From positions 1 through 64,000 of the forward strand of contig JAYUQC010000070.1 of assembly GCA_043759735.1 (NCBI GenBank): DNA of 64,000 nucleotides. Direction: 5' to 3'. Below the pieces are notes generated by a model, which ran no database searches, had not been told where the DNA came from, and was given only the letters and a program-made list of their open reading frames with translations. Below are positions 1 to 8,079 of the stretch, one piece after another. The position numbers were made by a program, and so were the translations under genes. Every line of letters begins with the position of its first letter. Positions within the stretch are counted from its first letter, which is position 1. The stretch is from CAISIP01 sp043759735. GTDB lineage: Bacteria; Pseudomonadota; Gammaproteobacteria; Burkholderiales; Burkholderiaceae_C.

Positions 1-1
1 C

Positions 2-502
2 GACATCCGGCGCAACCTGGAGCGCGAGGTCAAGACCCGCGTGATGGCGCGCAACAAGCAGTCGGTGATGGACGCCTTGCTGTCCAAGGCCCAGCTTGAC
101 CTGCCCAAGGCCACGGTGCAGGCCGAGCTCGAGCGCATGATCGAAAGCGCCCGTGCCGACTTGAAGAAGCGCGGCATGAAAGACGCCGACAAGGCGCCAA
201 TCCCCGAGGACATGTTCCGCCCGCAGGCCGAGCGCCGTGTGCGCCTGGGCCTGGTGGTGGGCGAGCTGGTGCGCACGCACGACCTGGGCGCCAAGCCGGA
301 TCAGGTCAAAGCGCATATCGAAGAGGTTGCGGCCAGCTACGAGAAGCCGACCGAGGTGATGGTCTGGTATTACAGCGACAAACAACGCATGAATGACGCC
401 GAGGCCGTGGTGATGGAAAACAATGTGACCCAGTTCGTGCTGTCCAAGGCCGTCGTGAGCGACAAGGCCGTGGAATTCGACGAGTTGATGGGTCAATCCT
501 GA
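2..502 (+). CDS. tig: Trigger factor, C-terminal part (gene starts outside window)
   Basis: This is the end of trigger factor, the ribosome-bound chaperone that receives nascent chains at the exit tunnel. The frame is open from the first bases and stops with TGA at 500-502, so about 166 residues of the helical C-terminal chaperone domain are visible. Stretches such as MIESARADLKKRG and VMENNVTQFVLSKA are typical of this domain in beta-proteobacteria. clpP follows after 32 bases, giving the classical tig-clpP-clpX-lon protein quality-control block. The N-terminal ribosome-binding domain and the PPIase domain are not in the window. The identification rests on the visible sequence and on the strongly conserved gene order. 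Confidence 0.95.
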   Translation, partial: DIRRNLEREVKTRVMARNKQSVMDALLSKAQLDLPKATVQAELERMIESARADLKKRGMKDADKAPIPEDMFRPQAERRVRLGLVVGELVRTHDLGAKPDQVKAHIEEVAASYEKPTEVMVWYYSDKQRMNDAEAVVMENNVTQFVLSKAVVSDKAVEFDELMGQS

Positions 503-534
503 TCCCTGCAGGCAACGCAAAACAGGAGAAACAT

Positions 535-1143
535 ATGAGCGCACTTGACTTACAAGGACTTGGCTTGATCCCGATGGTGATTGAGCAGTCGGGCCGGGGC
601 GAACGCTCCTACGACATCTACTCGCGTCTGCTCAAGGAGCGCGTGATCTTTCTGGTCGGGCCGGTGAACGACCAGACGGCCAATCTGGTGGTGGCCCAGC
701 TCCTGTTCCTGGAGAGCGAGAACCCGGACAAGGAAATCTCGTTCTACATCAATTCGCCCGGCGGGTCGGTGTCGGCCGGCATGGCGATATTCGACACCAT
801 GAACTTCATCAAGGCCGATGTGTCGACACTGTGTGTCGGTTTCGCGGCCAGCATGGGCGCATTCCTGCTGGCGGCGGGAGCCAATGGCAAGCGCTTTTCA
901 CTGCCCAACTCCAAGGTCATGATTCACCAGCCGTCGGGTGGAAGCCAGGGCCAGGCCACCGAGATCGAGATCCAGGCACGCGAGATCCTCAAGACGCGCG
1001 AGCAGCTCAACAAGATCCTGGCCGAGCGCACGGGTCAGCCGCTGGAGCGCATTGCGCGCGACACCGAACGCGACTATTACATGTCGGCTGACGAAGCCAA
1101 GGAGTACGGCGTCATTGACCAGGTCATTTCGAAGCGTGCCTGA
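535..1143 (+). CDS. clpP: ATP-dependent Clp protease proteolytic subunit ClpP
   Basis: ClpP forms the tetradecameric serine-peptidase chamber that degrades proteins fed by ClpX or ClpA. The protein has 202 residues, the usual length. The catalytic triad is visible as Ser106 in GFAASMGAFLL, His131 in MIHQPSGG and Asp180 in RDTERDYYM. The YINSPGGSVSAGMAIFDTM block is also typical. The ATG at 535 has a good ribosome binding site, AGGAG at 524-528. The gene sits between tig and clpX on the same strand, so it is probably transcribed with its partner ATPase. Its other partner, clpA with adaptor clpS, lies near 28.3-31.0 kb in this window. Confidence 0.98.
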   Translation: MSALDLQGLGLIPMVIEQSGRGERSYDIYSRLLKERVIFLVGPVNDQTANLVVAQLLFLESENPDKEISFYINSPGGSVSAGMAIFDTMNFIKADVSTLCVGFAASMGAFLLAAGANGKRFSLPNSKVMIHQPSGGSQGQATEIEIQAREILKTREQLNKILAERTGQPLERIARDTERDYYMSADEAKEYGVIDQVISKRA

Positions 1144-1253
1144 AAGGGTGTTGTCCGCAGTCCACACCCGGTCGGCCAGGCGGACCGGGTACGGGCGTGC
1201 GGGTACCGGGACTTCGGTATCATGGCAACAGTATTCGAAAGGGCGTTGATTTC

Positions 1254-2519
1254 ATGGCCGAGAAAAAGGGCTCGTCGGGCGAGAAGACACTGTATTGCTC
1301 GTTTTGCGGCAAGAGCCAGCATGAGGTCAAGAAGCTGATCGCCGGGCCGTCGGTGTTCGTGTGCGACGAGTGCATCGAACTGTGCAACGAGATCATCCGC
1401 GACGAGCTGCCGGCCGGCACTATCGCCAAGGAAGCTCGCGGGGAGTTGCCGACACCGGTTGACATCAAGACCAACCTCGATAACTACGTGATTGGCCAGG
1501 AACCCGCCAAGCGCACGTTGGCGGTGGCAGTCTACAACCACTACAAGCGCCTGCGCCACAAGGAAAAGTCCAAAAAGGACGACGTCGAACTGTCCAAGAG
1601 CAACATCCTGCTGATCGGTCCGACCGGTTCAGGCAAGACTTTGCTGGCCCAGACGCTGGCCCGGATGCTGGACGTACCGTTCGTGATGGCCGATGCGACG
1701 ACACTGACCGAAGCCGGTTATGTGGGTGAAGATGTCGAGAACATCGTCCTCAAGTTGCTGCAAAGTTGCAATTACGAGGTTGAACGCGCCCAGCGCGGCA
1801 TTGTGTACATCGACGAGATCGACAAGATCTCGCGCAAATCGGACAACCCGTCCATCACCCGCGATGTGTCCGGTGAGGGTGTGCAACAGGCCCTTCTCAA
1901 ACTGATCGAAGGCACGATGGCGAGCGTGCCGCCGCAGGGAGGACGCAAGCATCCCAACCAGGATTTCGTTCAAGTCGATACCACCAACATCCTGTTCATC
2001 TGCGGTGGTGCGTTCTCCGGCCTGGAGAAAGTCATCGAGAACCGCACCGAAGCCTCCGGCATCGGATTTGGCGCCGCGGTCAAGAGCAAGGCACAGCGCA
2101 GCGTGACCGAGCTGTTCAAGGATGTCGAGCCAGAGGATCTGATCAAGTTCGGGTTGATTCCTGAACTGGTGGGTCGCATGCCCGTGGTGGCGACATTGGC
2201 CGAGCTGAGCGAAGACGCGCTGGTGCGGATCCTGCTTGAGCCCAAAAACGCGCTGGTCAAGCAATATGCCAAGCTGCTTGCCATGGAGGGCGTCGAACTG
2301 GAGATCCGTCCGTCCGCACTCAAGGCGATTGCACGCAAGGCACTGGCGCGCAAGACCGGGGCGCGTGGCCTGCGCTCGATCCTGGAGCTGTCCCTGATCG
2401 ATACCATGTTCGACCTCCCGAATGCCGTCGATGTGGAGAAAGTGGTGGTCGATGAAACGACCATCGAAGAGAACAAGCCGCCACTTCTCGTTTACCGGGA
2501 ACTCGCGAAAAAAGCCTGA
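1254..2519 (+). CDS. clpX: ATP-dependent Clp protease ATP-binding subunit ClpX
   Basis: ClpX is the hexameric AAA+ unfoldase that recognises tagged substrates such as SsrA-tagged peptides and feeds them to ClpP. The protein has 421 residues. A treble-clef zinc finger is seen at Cys15, Cys18, Cys37 and Cys40. Walker A GPTGSGKT is at about 122-129, Walker B appears in IVYIDEIDKI, and the C-terminal small AAA domain ends in a normal tail. The frame is open further upstream to 1197, but the family start MAEKKGSSGE at 1254 puts the zinc finger at its usual distance. It lies 110 bases after clpP on the same strand. Confidence 0.98.
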   Translation: MAEKKGSSGEKTLYCSFCGKSQHEVKKLIAGPSVFVCDECIELCNEIIRDELPAGTIAKEARGELPTPVDIKTNLDNYVIGQEPAKRTLAVAVYNHYKRLRHKEKSKKDDVELSKSNILLIGPTGSGKTLLAQTLARMLDVPFVMADATTLTEAGYVGEDVENIVLKLLQSCNYEVERAQRGIVYIDEIDKISRKSDNPSITRDVSGEGVQQALLKLIEGTMASVPPQGGRKHPNQDFVQVDTTNILFICGGAFSGLEKVIENRTEASGIGFGAAVKSKAQRSVTELFKDVEPEDLIKFGLIPELVGRMPVVATLAELSEDALVRILLEPKNALVKQYAKLLAMEGVELEIRPSALKAIARKALARKTGARGLRSILELSLIDTMFDLPNAVDVEKVVVDETTIEENKPPLLVYRELAKKA

Positions 2520-2603
2520 ATCTGATCCTTTGCGTGATCTGACGGGTTAACAGACCGGTTTAGCCGGTTTTCAATGTCTGTGCGCAATTCATAATGGACG
2601 CGG

Positions 2604-2631
2604 GTTGAAATATTCGACGCGCCATCCATGT
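2604..2631 (+). promoter_or_regulatory. Candidate sigma-32 (heat shock) promoter of lon
   Basis: GTTGAAA at 2604-2610 and ATCCATGT at 2624-2631 are separated by 13 bases. This resembles the heat-shock consensus CTTGAAA, 11-16 bases, CCCCATNT, with the core TTGAAA and CCATNT intact. A start near 2638 would leave a leader of about 22 bases holding the AAAAGG ribosome binding site (2648-2653) of lon. Control of lon by sigma-32 is known in other proteobacteria; here it is inferred from the motif only. Confidence 0.4.
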
Positions 2632-2659
2632 TGAATTGGTAACCAACAAAAGGTCTCTC

Positions 2660-5122
2660 ATGTCCGGATCCACTTTGCTGACCGCCGTGCCCATCGATTT
2701 GCCGCTGCTGCCGCTGCGTGACGTCGTGGTTTTTCCGCATATGGTCATTCCTTTGTTTGTCGGCAGGCCCAAGAGCATCAAGGCGCTCGAGGCGGCAATG
2801 GAATCGGAGCGGCGCATCATGCTGGTGGCCCAGAAAGCGGCGGCCAAGGACGATCCGCTGGTGAGCGACATGTTCGACGTCGGTTGTGTCTCGACCATCC
2901 TGCAGATGCTCAAGCTGCCCGATGGCACGGTCAAGGTACTGGTCGAAGGCCAGCAGCGTGCTACCGTGAACAAGATCGAGGAAGGCGAATCCCATTTTTC
3001 CGCCAACGTGACCCCCGTGCAACCCGCGGCCGAAGGCGTCGGCACCGGGCGCGGCGCCGCAAGCGAGATCGAGGCCCTGCGCCGGGCGGTGATGCAGCAG
3101 TTCGACCAGTACGTCAAACTGAACAAGAAGATTCCGCCGGAAATCCTGACCTCGATTTCCAGCATCGATGACGCCGGCCGGCTAGCCGATACCATTGCCG
3201 CTCATTTGCCGCTGAAACTGGAAAACAAGCAGTCGGTGCTGGGCCTGACCAATCCCAAGGACCGGCTTGAAAACCTGTTCGAGCAGATCGAGCGCGAGGT
3301 CGACATTCTCAATGTGGACAAGAAGATCCGCGGTCGCGTCAAGCGCCAGATGGAAAAGAACCAGCGCGATTTCTATCTCAATGAGCAGGTCAAGGCGATC
3401 CAGAAGGAGCTTGGCGAGGGAGAAGACGGCGCCGATATCGATGAGATCGAGAAGAAGATCAAGTCCGCGCGCATGCCCAAGGAGGCGCTCAAGAAGGCTG
3501 AAGGTGAACTCAAGAAGCTCAAGCTGATGTCGCCAATGTCGGCCGAGGCGGCGGTGGTGCGCAACTACATCGAGGTGCTTGCCGGTTTGCCGTGGAGCAG
3601 CAAGACCAAGATCAAGCACGACCTGGGTAATGCCGAGGGCGTGCTCAACGAAGACCACTTCGGGCTGGACAAGGTCAAGGACCGCATTCTTGAATACCTC
3701 GCGGTCCAGCAACGGGTAGACAAGGTCAAGGCCCCGATCCTGTGCCTGGTAGGCCCACCCGGCGTTGGCAAGACATCGTTGGGCCAATCGATTGCCAAAG
3801 CCACCGGGCGCAAATATGTGCGGGTGGCGCTGGGTGGCATGCGCGACGAGGCCGAAATACGGGGGCACCGGCGCACCTATATCGGCGCAATGCCGGGCAA
3901 GGTGCTGCAAAGCCTGTCCAAGGTCGGTACGCGCAACCCGTTGTTCCTGCTCGACGAGATCGACAAGCTCGGTACTGATTTCCGTGGTGATCCGTCCAGT
4001 GCGCTGCTGGAGGTGCTCGATCCGGAACAGAACCACAAGTTCGGCGACCATTACGTCGAGGTCGACTTCGACCTGAGCGACGTGATGTTCGTCGCGACGT
4101 CGAATTCAATGAACATCCCGCCGGCTTTGCTGGACCGGATGGAGGTGATCCGTCTGTCCGGCTATACCGAGGACGAGAAGACCAATATCGCAATCCGCTA
4201 CCTTTTGCCCAAGCAACTCAAGAATAACGGCGTCAAGGACAACGAACTCGACATCAGCGAATCCGCGGTGCGCGACATCGTGCGCTATTACACCCGCGAG
4301 GCCGGAGTGCGTTCACTTGAGCGCGACTTGTCCAAGATCTGCCGCAAGGTCATCAAGGGACTGCAGCTCAAGAAGATGACCGCGCCGGTCGTGGTTACGC
4401 CCGACAACCTGAACGATTTCCTGGGTGTGCGCAAGTACACCTATGGCCGCGCCGAGGACAACAACCAGGTTGGCCAGGTAGTCGGCCTCGCCTGGACCGA
4501 AGTCGGCGGAGACCTGCTGACCATTGAAGCCGCGTTGATGCCGGGCAAGGGCGTGATCACACGCACCGGCTCGCTTGGCGACGTGATGAAGGAGTCTGTT
4601 GAGGCGGCACGTACAGTCGTGCGCAGCCGCGCAGCGCGCCTGGGTATCAAGGACGAGGTCTTCGAGAAGAAGGATATCCATATCCATGTGCCGGACGGCG
4701 CGACGCCCAAGGACGGACCGAGTGCCGGCGCTGCCATGACGACCGCCTTCGTTTCGGCGCTGACGGGCATACCGGTGCGCGGTGATGTCGCCATGACCGG
4801 AGAGATCACGCTGCGCGGCGAGGTCACGGCCATTGGCGGTCTCAAGGAAAAACTATTGGCGGCCTTGCGTGGCGGAATCAAGACGGTGTTGATCCCGGAA
4901 GAGAATGCCAAGGACCTGCAGGAGATCCCGGAAAACGTCAAGAACGGGCTCGAGATCGTGCCGGTGCGATGGATCGACAAGGTGCTGGAGTTGGCATTGG
5001 TGCGCATGCCCGTGCCGCTGACCGACGAGGATGTGGTCGTGGCGGCCGCGACACCAACCGATGTGCCGCCGGTTGTGGTTGCGCAGCCGCGATCGGATGC
5101 AGGCCGTACGATCAAGCATTGA
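2660..5122 (+). CDS. lon: ATP-dependent protease Lon
   Basis: Lon is the cytoplasmic AAA+ serine protease that removes misfolded and regulatory proteins. From the ATG at 2660 it has 820 residues. In order it shows an N-terminal substrate-binding domain beginning near LPLLPLRDVVVFPHM, a coiled-coil region rich in Lys and Glu, the AAA+ domain with Walker A GPPGVGKTS and Walker B LFLLDEIDKL, and a C-terminal protease domain with the Ser688 (GPSAGAAM) and Lys731 (KEKLLAA) dyad, 43 residues apart as in the family. A TTG eight codons upstream (2636) is in frame, but the ATG at 2660 has AAAAGG six bases before it and is preferred. Confidence 0.98.
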   Translation: MSGSTLLTAVPIDLPLLPLRDVVVFPHMVIPLFVGRPKSIKALEAAMESERRIMLVAQKAAAKDDPLVSDMFDVGCVSTILQMLKLPDGTVKVLVEGQQRATVNKIEEGESHFSANVTPVQPAAEGVGTGRGAASEIEALRRAVMQQFDQYVKLNKKIPPEILTSISSIDDAGRLADTIAAHLPLKLENKQSVLGLTNPKDRLENLFEQIEREVDILNVDKKIRGRVKRQMEKNQRDFYLNEQVKAIQKELGEGEDGADIDEIEKKIKSARMPKEALKKAEGELKKLKLMSPMSAEAAVVRNYIEVLAGLPWSSKTKIKHDLGNAEGVLNEDHFGLDKVKDRILEYLAVQQRVDKVKAPILCLVGPPGVGKTSLGQSIAKATGRKYVRVALGGMRDEAEIRGHRRTYIGAMPGKVLQSLSKVGTRNPLFLLDEIDKLGTDFRGDPSSALLEVLDPEQNHKFGDHYVEVDFDLSDVMFVATSNSMNIPPALLDRMEVIRLSGYTEDEKTNIAIRYLLPKQLKNNGVKDNELDISESAVRDIVRYYTREAGVRSLERDLSKICRKVIKGLQLKKMTAPVVVTPDNLNDFLGVRKYTYGRAEDNNQVGQVVGLAWTEVGGDLLTIEAALMPGKGVITRTGSLGDVMKESVEAARTVVRSRAARLGIKDEVFEKKDIHIHVPDGATPKDGPSAGAAMTTAFVSALTGIPVRGDVAMTGEITLRGEVTAIGGLKEKLLAALRGGIKTVLIPEENAKDLQEIPENVKNGLEIVPVRWIDKVLELALVRMPVPLTDEDVVVAAATPTDVPPVVVAQPRSDAGRTIKH

Positions 5123-5194
5123 TGGGGTGCTTCACGGCCCTGTACCAGGGGCAAAAAATTACGGATGAGCATCGAAGTGCGGCGAAAGTTGTTA

Positions 5195-5200
5195 TATACT
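5195..5200 (+). promoter_or_regulatory. Candidate -10 element of the tRNA gene group
   Basis: TATACT at 5195-5200 matches the -10 consensus at five of six positions and lies 14 bases before the mature 5' end of tRNA-Gly. No convincing -35 box is visible at 16-18 bases upstream, so this is only a partial promoter prediction. Confidence 0.4.
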
Positions 5201-5214
5201 TTCTGGCTTGAAAT

Positions 5215-5290
5215 GCGGGAATAGCTCAGTTGGTAGAGCGCAACCTTGCCAAGGTTGAGGTCGAGAGTTCGAGACTCTTTTCCCGCTCCA
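5215..5290 (+). tRNA. tRNA-Gly (anticodon GCC)
   Basis: A 76-base cloverleaf is readable. The acceptor arms GCGGGAA and TTCCCGC pair, the D arm reads GCTC-AGTTGGTA-GAGC, the anticodon stem CAACC/GGTTG closes the loop TTGCCAA with anticodon GCC, and the T loop is TTCGAGA. The 3' CCA is encoded (5288-5290). It is the first of three tRNA genes on this strand and is followed at once by a strong hairpin with a T run. Confidence 0.97.
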
Positions 5291-5301
5291 GATTTTTGAG
5301 A

Positions 5302-5327
5302 AAGGGAAGCCCAGGCTTCCCTTTTTT
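5302..5327 (+). terminator. Rho-independent terminator after tRNA-Gly
   Basis: AAGGGAAGCC at 5302-5311 pairs perfectly with GGCTTCCCTT at 5314-5323, and a run of six T residues covers 5322-5327. This is a strong intrinsic terminator by inspection. It separates tRNA-Gly from tRNA-Cys and tRNA-Leu, so these either have their own promoter or depend on read-through. Confidence 0.85.
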
Positions 5328-5373
5328 GTCGGTGCCCAAACCCAGCGGGGCGGGCTCTGACCCAATGGCTTAC

Positions 5374-5447
5374 GGCGCGATAGCAAAGCGGTTATGCACC
5401 GGATTGCAAATCCGATCAGCCCGGTTCGACTCCGGGTCGCGCCTCCA
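5374..5447 (+). tRNA. tRNA-Cys (anticodon GCA)
   Basis: A 74-base cloverleaf starts GGCGCGA and its acceptor strand TCGCGCC pairs at the 3' side, followed by the encoded TCCA. The anticodon stem GGATT/AATCC-type helix encloses the loop TTGCAAA, giving anticodon GCA. The T arm has the GGTTCGACTCC core. It lies 83 bases after tRNA-Gly and 68 bases before tRNA-Leu on the same strand. Confidence 0.96.
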
Positions 5448-5515
5448 GTTTCCTGAGCCCGTTGCCACGTCGCCACACATGGCTCTGGCCGCATCTGCAT
5501 CGCAATGGTCAAGCT

Positions 5516-5609
5516 GCCCGGGTGGTGGAATTGGTAGACACAGCGGACTTAAAATCCGCCGCTTTCCTGCATAAGGGGCGTACCGGTTCGATTCCGGTCC
5601 CGGGCACCA
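5516..5609 (+). tRNA. tRNA-Leu (anticodon TAA)
   Basis: A 94-base class II tRNA with a long variable arm. The acceptor arms GCCCGGG (5516-5522) and CCCGGGC (5599-5605) pair, followed by A and an encoded CCA. The anticodon stem GCGGA/TCCGC closes the loop CTTAAAA with anticodon TAA. The T arm reads CCGGTTCGATTCCGG. It is the last gene of the tRNA group. Confidence 0.97.
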
Positions 5610-5644
5610 AACTCCTTCACCTTGCGGTCCTGAATCAATACTTG

Positions 5645-5680
5645 AATCCCGCCGGCCTGGCGCTACGGCGGGATTTGTTT
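5645..5680 (+). terminator. Probable terminator after tRNA-Leu
   Basis: AATCCCGCCG at 5645-5654 pairs perfectly with CGGCGGGATT at 5666-5675 around an 11-base loop, and the sequence continues TTTGTTT. The T run is interrupted by a G, so efficiency is uncertain. It fits the end of the tRNA transcript. Confidence 0.65.
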
Positions 5681-5875
5681 GCCCTCGATTGGTTGCCGGA
5701 CCAGACCCGGTCGGCGTGGCACAATGATGCCAATGTGTTGCCAAGCGTCGGCGTGCTGGGGCTCTCCCGGCCAGTGCACTTGGCGACGGACCCTTAAGGA
5801 TCGCCCATGCGTCGTTCCAGCAAACACGCCGGCTGCCACGCCAACGCTGATGTGCTCCTGCCCCATTGACTAACC

Positions 5876-6514
5876 ATGCCACGCTCCGATCCCCCTTTTG
5901 AAATCCACCTGCATGGCGAGGTGCTGCTGCGTGCGGAAACGCAGTTCGAACAAATCCAGGAGGCGCTCAAGCCGATCTGGAAATACGCCGGCGCCCGGTC
6001 CCTTGCCGATGGCGCCAGCAGCTCCTACGAGGACGAACCGGGCATCCGCTTCGACGCGCCCAGCCACATGCTGCAAATCTGCTGGACGGTTGGCGGCGAC
6101 GACGACTTCCGCCAGACGCTGGACGAGATGTGCATGAATCTGAACGAGCTGGCCGACACCGGTGCGGCGATCGAGGTCAGCTTCTACGACACCGAGTTTG
6201 ACGACGAGGACGACGTGGAGGACCTCGACGCAGAGTCGCGGGATGATTTTCTGATGCTGTTTGTGGGCCCCAACCCGGCGGCGATCATGCAGGTGCAACG
6301 CGACCTGCTGGTACAGGACCTGGTAGCGCTGATGGAGCGCCATTTTGACGGCTCGGAGCTCTCGGGTGTCGTGGCCGAAGTCGACAAGCTGTTCACGCGG
6401 CGTTTCGATGCACTGGTCAGCTCCCTGGAAATCGGCAAGCCCCGACGAGGTCCGGGCGGCGGACATGGTGGTTCAGGCCACGGAGGTGGCCGCAAGCCGC
6501 GTCACCTGCATTGA
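5876..6514 (+). CDS. Conserved hypothetical protein with acidic middle and Gly/His tail
   Basis: I do not recognise a named function. The protein has 212 residues. Residues 1-100 form a soluble alpha/beta-like region beginning MPRSDPPFEIHLHGE. Next comes an acidic stretch (TEFDDEDDVEDLD, about 103-115), then a helical segment and a C-terminal tail rich in Gly, His and Arg (GGGHGGSGHGGGRK). No signal peptide or membrane segment is seen, so it is probably cytoplasmic. Codon use looks like its neighbours and the frame is well formed, which supports a real gene. It stands alone after the tRNA group, 260 bases before an HD-GYP gene. It resembles short uncharacterised proteins of Burkholderiales; the His-rich tail could bind metal, but that is speculation. 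Confidence 0.75.
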   Translation: MPRSDPPFEIHLHGEVLLRAETQFEQIQEALKPIWKYAGARSLADGASSSYEDEPGIRFDAPSHMLQICWTVGGDDDFRQTLDEMCMNLNELADTGAAIEVSFYDTEFDDEDDVEDLDAESRDDFLMLFVGPNPAAIMQVQRDLLVQDLVALMERHFDGSELSGVVAEVDKLFTRRFDALVSSLEIGKPRRGPGGGHGGSGHGGGRKPRHLH

Positions 6515-6774
6515 GGTCGTCCGAGGGTATCCGTTGGGTGATGCCGGGTCGCGAAGGTCTCGCGGGGCGCCTGAGGCGGAACGCGTATTTGCTTTTTCTG
6601 ACGCGCGCCGATGCCAGCCGATGTGAGAATATCGTGTGCATGACCGATGCTCCGCCTGGCGCAGGCAAACGATGTCGTGGCGCACAGGGTGGGCGTTGAC
6701 AGCTGCCAAGCGACGGTGCGCCGCGGGCAACGGCATCATCAAGCGGGAGCCTGTGGCTGTTGTGATCGGTTGAC

Positions 6775-8019
6775 ATGATGGGGGAGACTTTGCGCAAGAA
6801 GATCAGTGTCGATGAGCTCGAGCTGGGCATGTACCTCGAGGAGATCTGCGGCTCGTGGATCGACAACCCGTTCTGGCGCTCGCGTTTCGTCATTGCCGAT
6901 CCAAAAGACATCGCGATGCTGCGGGCGAGCAAGGTGAGCGAAGTCTGGATCGACGTCAACAAAGGCACCGATGTCTGGCCAACCACAGCGCTCGCCGAAC
7001 CAGGGTTGCGTGAGAACGGCGCATCCCATGATGCGCCGCAGCCGCTGGCGATGCCCTCCGATCGCATGCCGGTGCCGATCGCGGACGAAATCGCCCGTGC
7101 CGCACGGATCTGCGCCGCCGGGAAAGAGGCCGTCACGTCGATGTTCCACGAAGCGCGCATGGGCAATGCGGTGGACGCGTCCGGTGTCGTGAACCTGGTG
7201 CAGGAGATATCGGATTCGGTGGCGCGCAACCCGAGTGCACTGATCAGCCTGGCACGGCTCAAGACGGCCGACAACTATACCTATATGCACTCGGTTGCGG
7301 TGTGCGCCATGATGATCGCGCTGGCGCGGCAACTAAGCCGGAGCGAGGACGTCGTGCGCTCCGCCGGCGTTGCGGGTTTGCTGCACGACGTGGGCAAGAT
7401 GCTGGTTCCGGGCGAGGTGCTGAACAAGCCGGGCAAGCTTACCGACGCCGAATTCGCCATCGTCAAGGGTCATCCAGCCAAGGGCCACCAGTTCCTGCAG
7501 GAGAGCACCGGCATCGACCCGATTGCGCTGGACGTTTGCCTGCACCACCATGAAAAGGTTGACGGCTCGGGTTATCCCAAGGGTCTCAAGGGGCCTGACA
7601 TCAGTCTGTTCGCCAAGATGGGCGCGGTATGCGACGTGTATGACGCCATCACCTCCAATCGCCCCTACAAGGCCGGCTGGGACCCATCGGAATCGTTGCG
7701 CCAGATGGGCCAGTGGGCCAGCGGGCATTTCGACCTGGCGGTGTTCCAGGCGTTTGCCAAGACGCTGGGAATCTATCCGGTCGGTTCGCTGGTGCGGCTC
7801 AACTCGGGCTGCATCGGCGTCGTGATCGAACAGTCCAAGGGTGCGCTCACGATGCCCGTCGTCAAGGTGTTCTACCGCGTCGCGTCCAGTCAACGCATGG
7901 AACCGCTCGTCGTGGATCTGTCCGCGCGCGGCTGCAAGGAGAAGATCATCGCGCGGGAAGATCCGAACAAATGGAAATTTGCGGACCTCGACGCGATGTG
8001 GTCGGGCATCGTCGCCTGA
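6775..8019 (+). CDS. HD-GYP domain protein, probable cyclic-di-GMP phosphodiesterase
   Basis: The 414-residue protein has an N-terminal DUF3391-type region (starts TLRKKISVDELELGMYL) and a C-terminal HD-GYP domain. The HD pair is in GLLHDVGKMLVP (about residues 201-212) and the GYP motif in HHHEKVDGSGYPKGLKG (about 256-272). Both metal-ligand motifs look intact, so hydrolysis of c-di-GMP is likely from family knowledge. There is no receiver domain or membrane segment, so the input signal is unknown. Two ATG codons (6775 and 6778) are possible starts and neither has a strong ribosome binding site. It is convergent with the acyl-CoA dehydrogenase gene. Confidence 0.9.
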   Translation: MMGETLRKKISVDELELGMYLEEICGSWIDNPFWRSRFVIADPKDIAMLRASKVSEVWIDVNKGTDVWPTTALAEPGLRENGASHDAPQPLAMPSDRMPVPIADEIARAARICAAGKEAVTSMFHEARMGNAVDASGVVNLVQEISDSVARNPSALISLARLKTADNYTYMHSVAVCAMMIALARQLSRSEDVVRSAGVAGLLHDVGKMLVPGEVLNKPGKLTDAEFAIVKGHPAKGHQFLQESTGIDPIALDVCLHHHEKVDGSGYPKGLKGPDISLFAKMGAVCDVYDAITSNRPYKAGWDPSESLRQMGQWASGHFDLAVFQAFAKTLGIYPVGSLVRLNSGCIGVVIEQSKGALTMPVVKVFYRVASSQRMEPLVVDLSARGCKEKIIAREDPNKWKFADLDAMWSGIVA

Positions 8020-8079
8020 CCATCGCCGGCCGGGCCGCTGGCAGGCCAGGGCGAGGTATGGTGGGCGCAGCGCGAAAAC

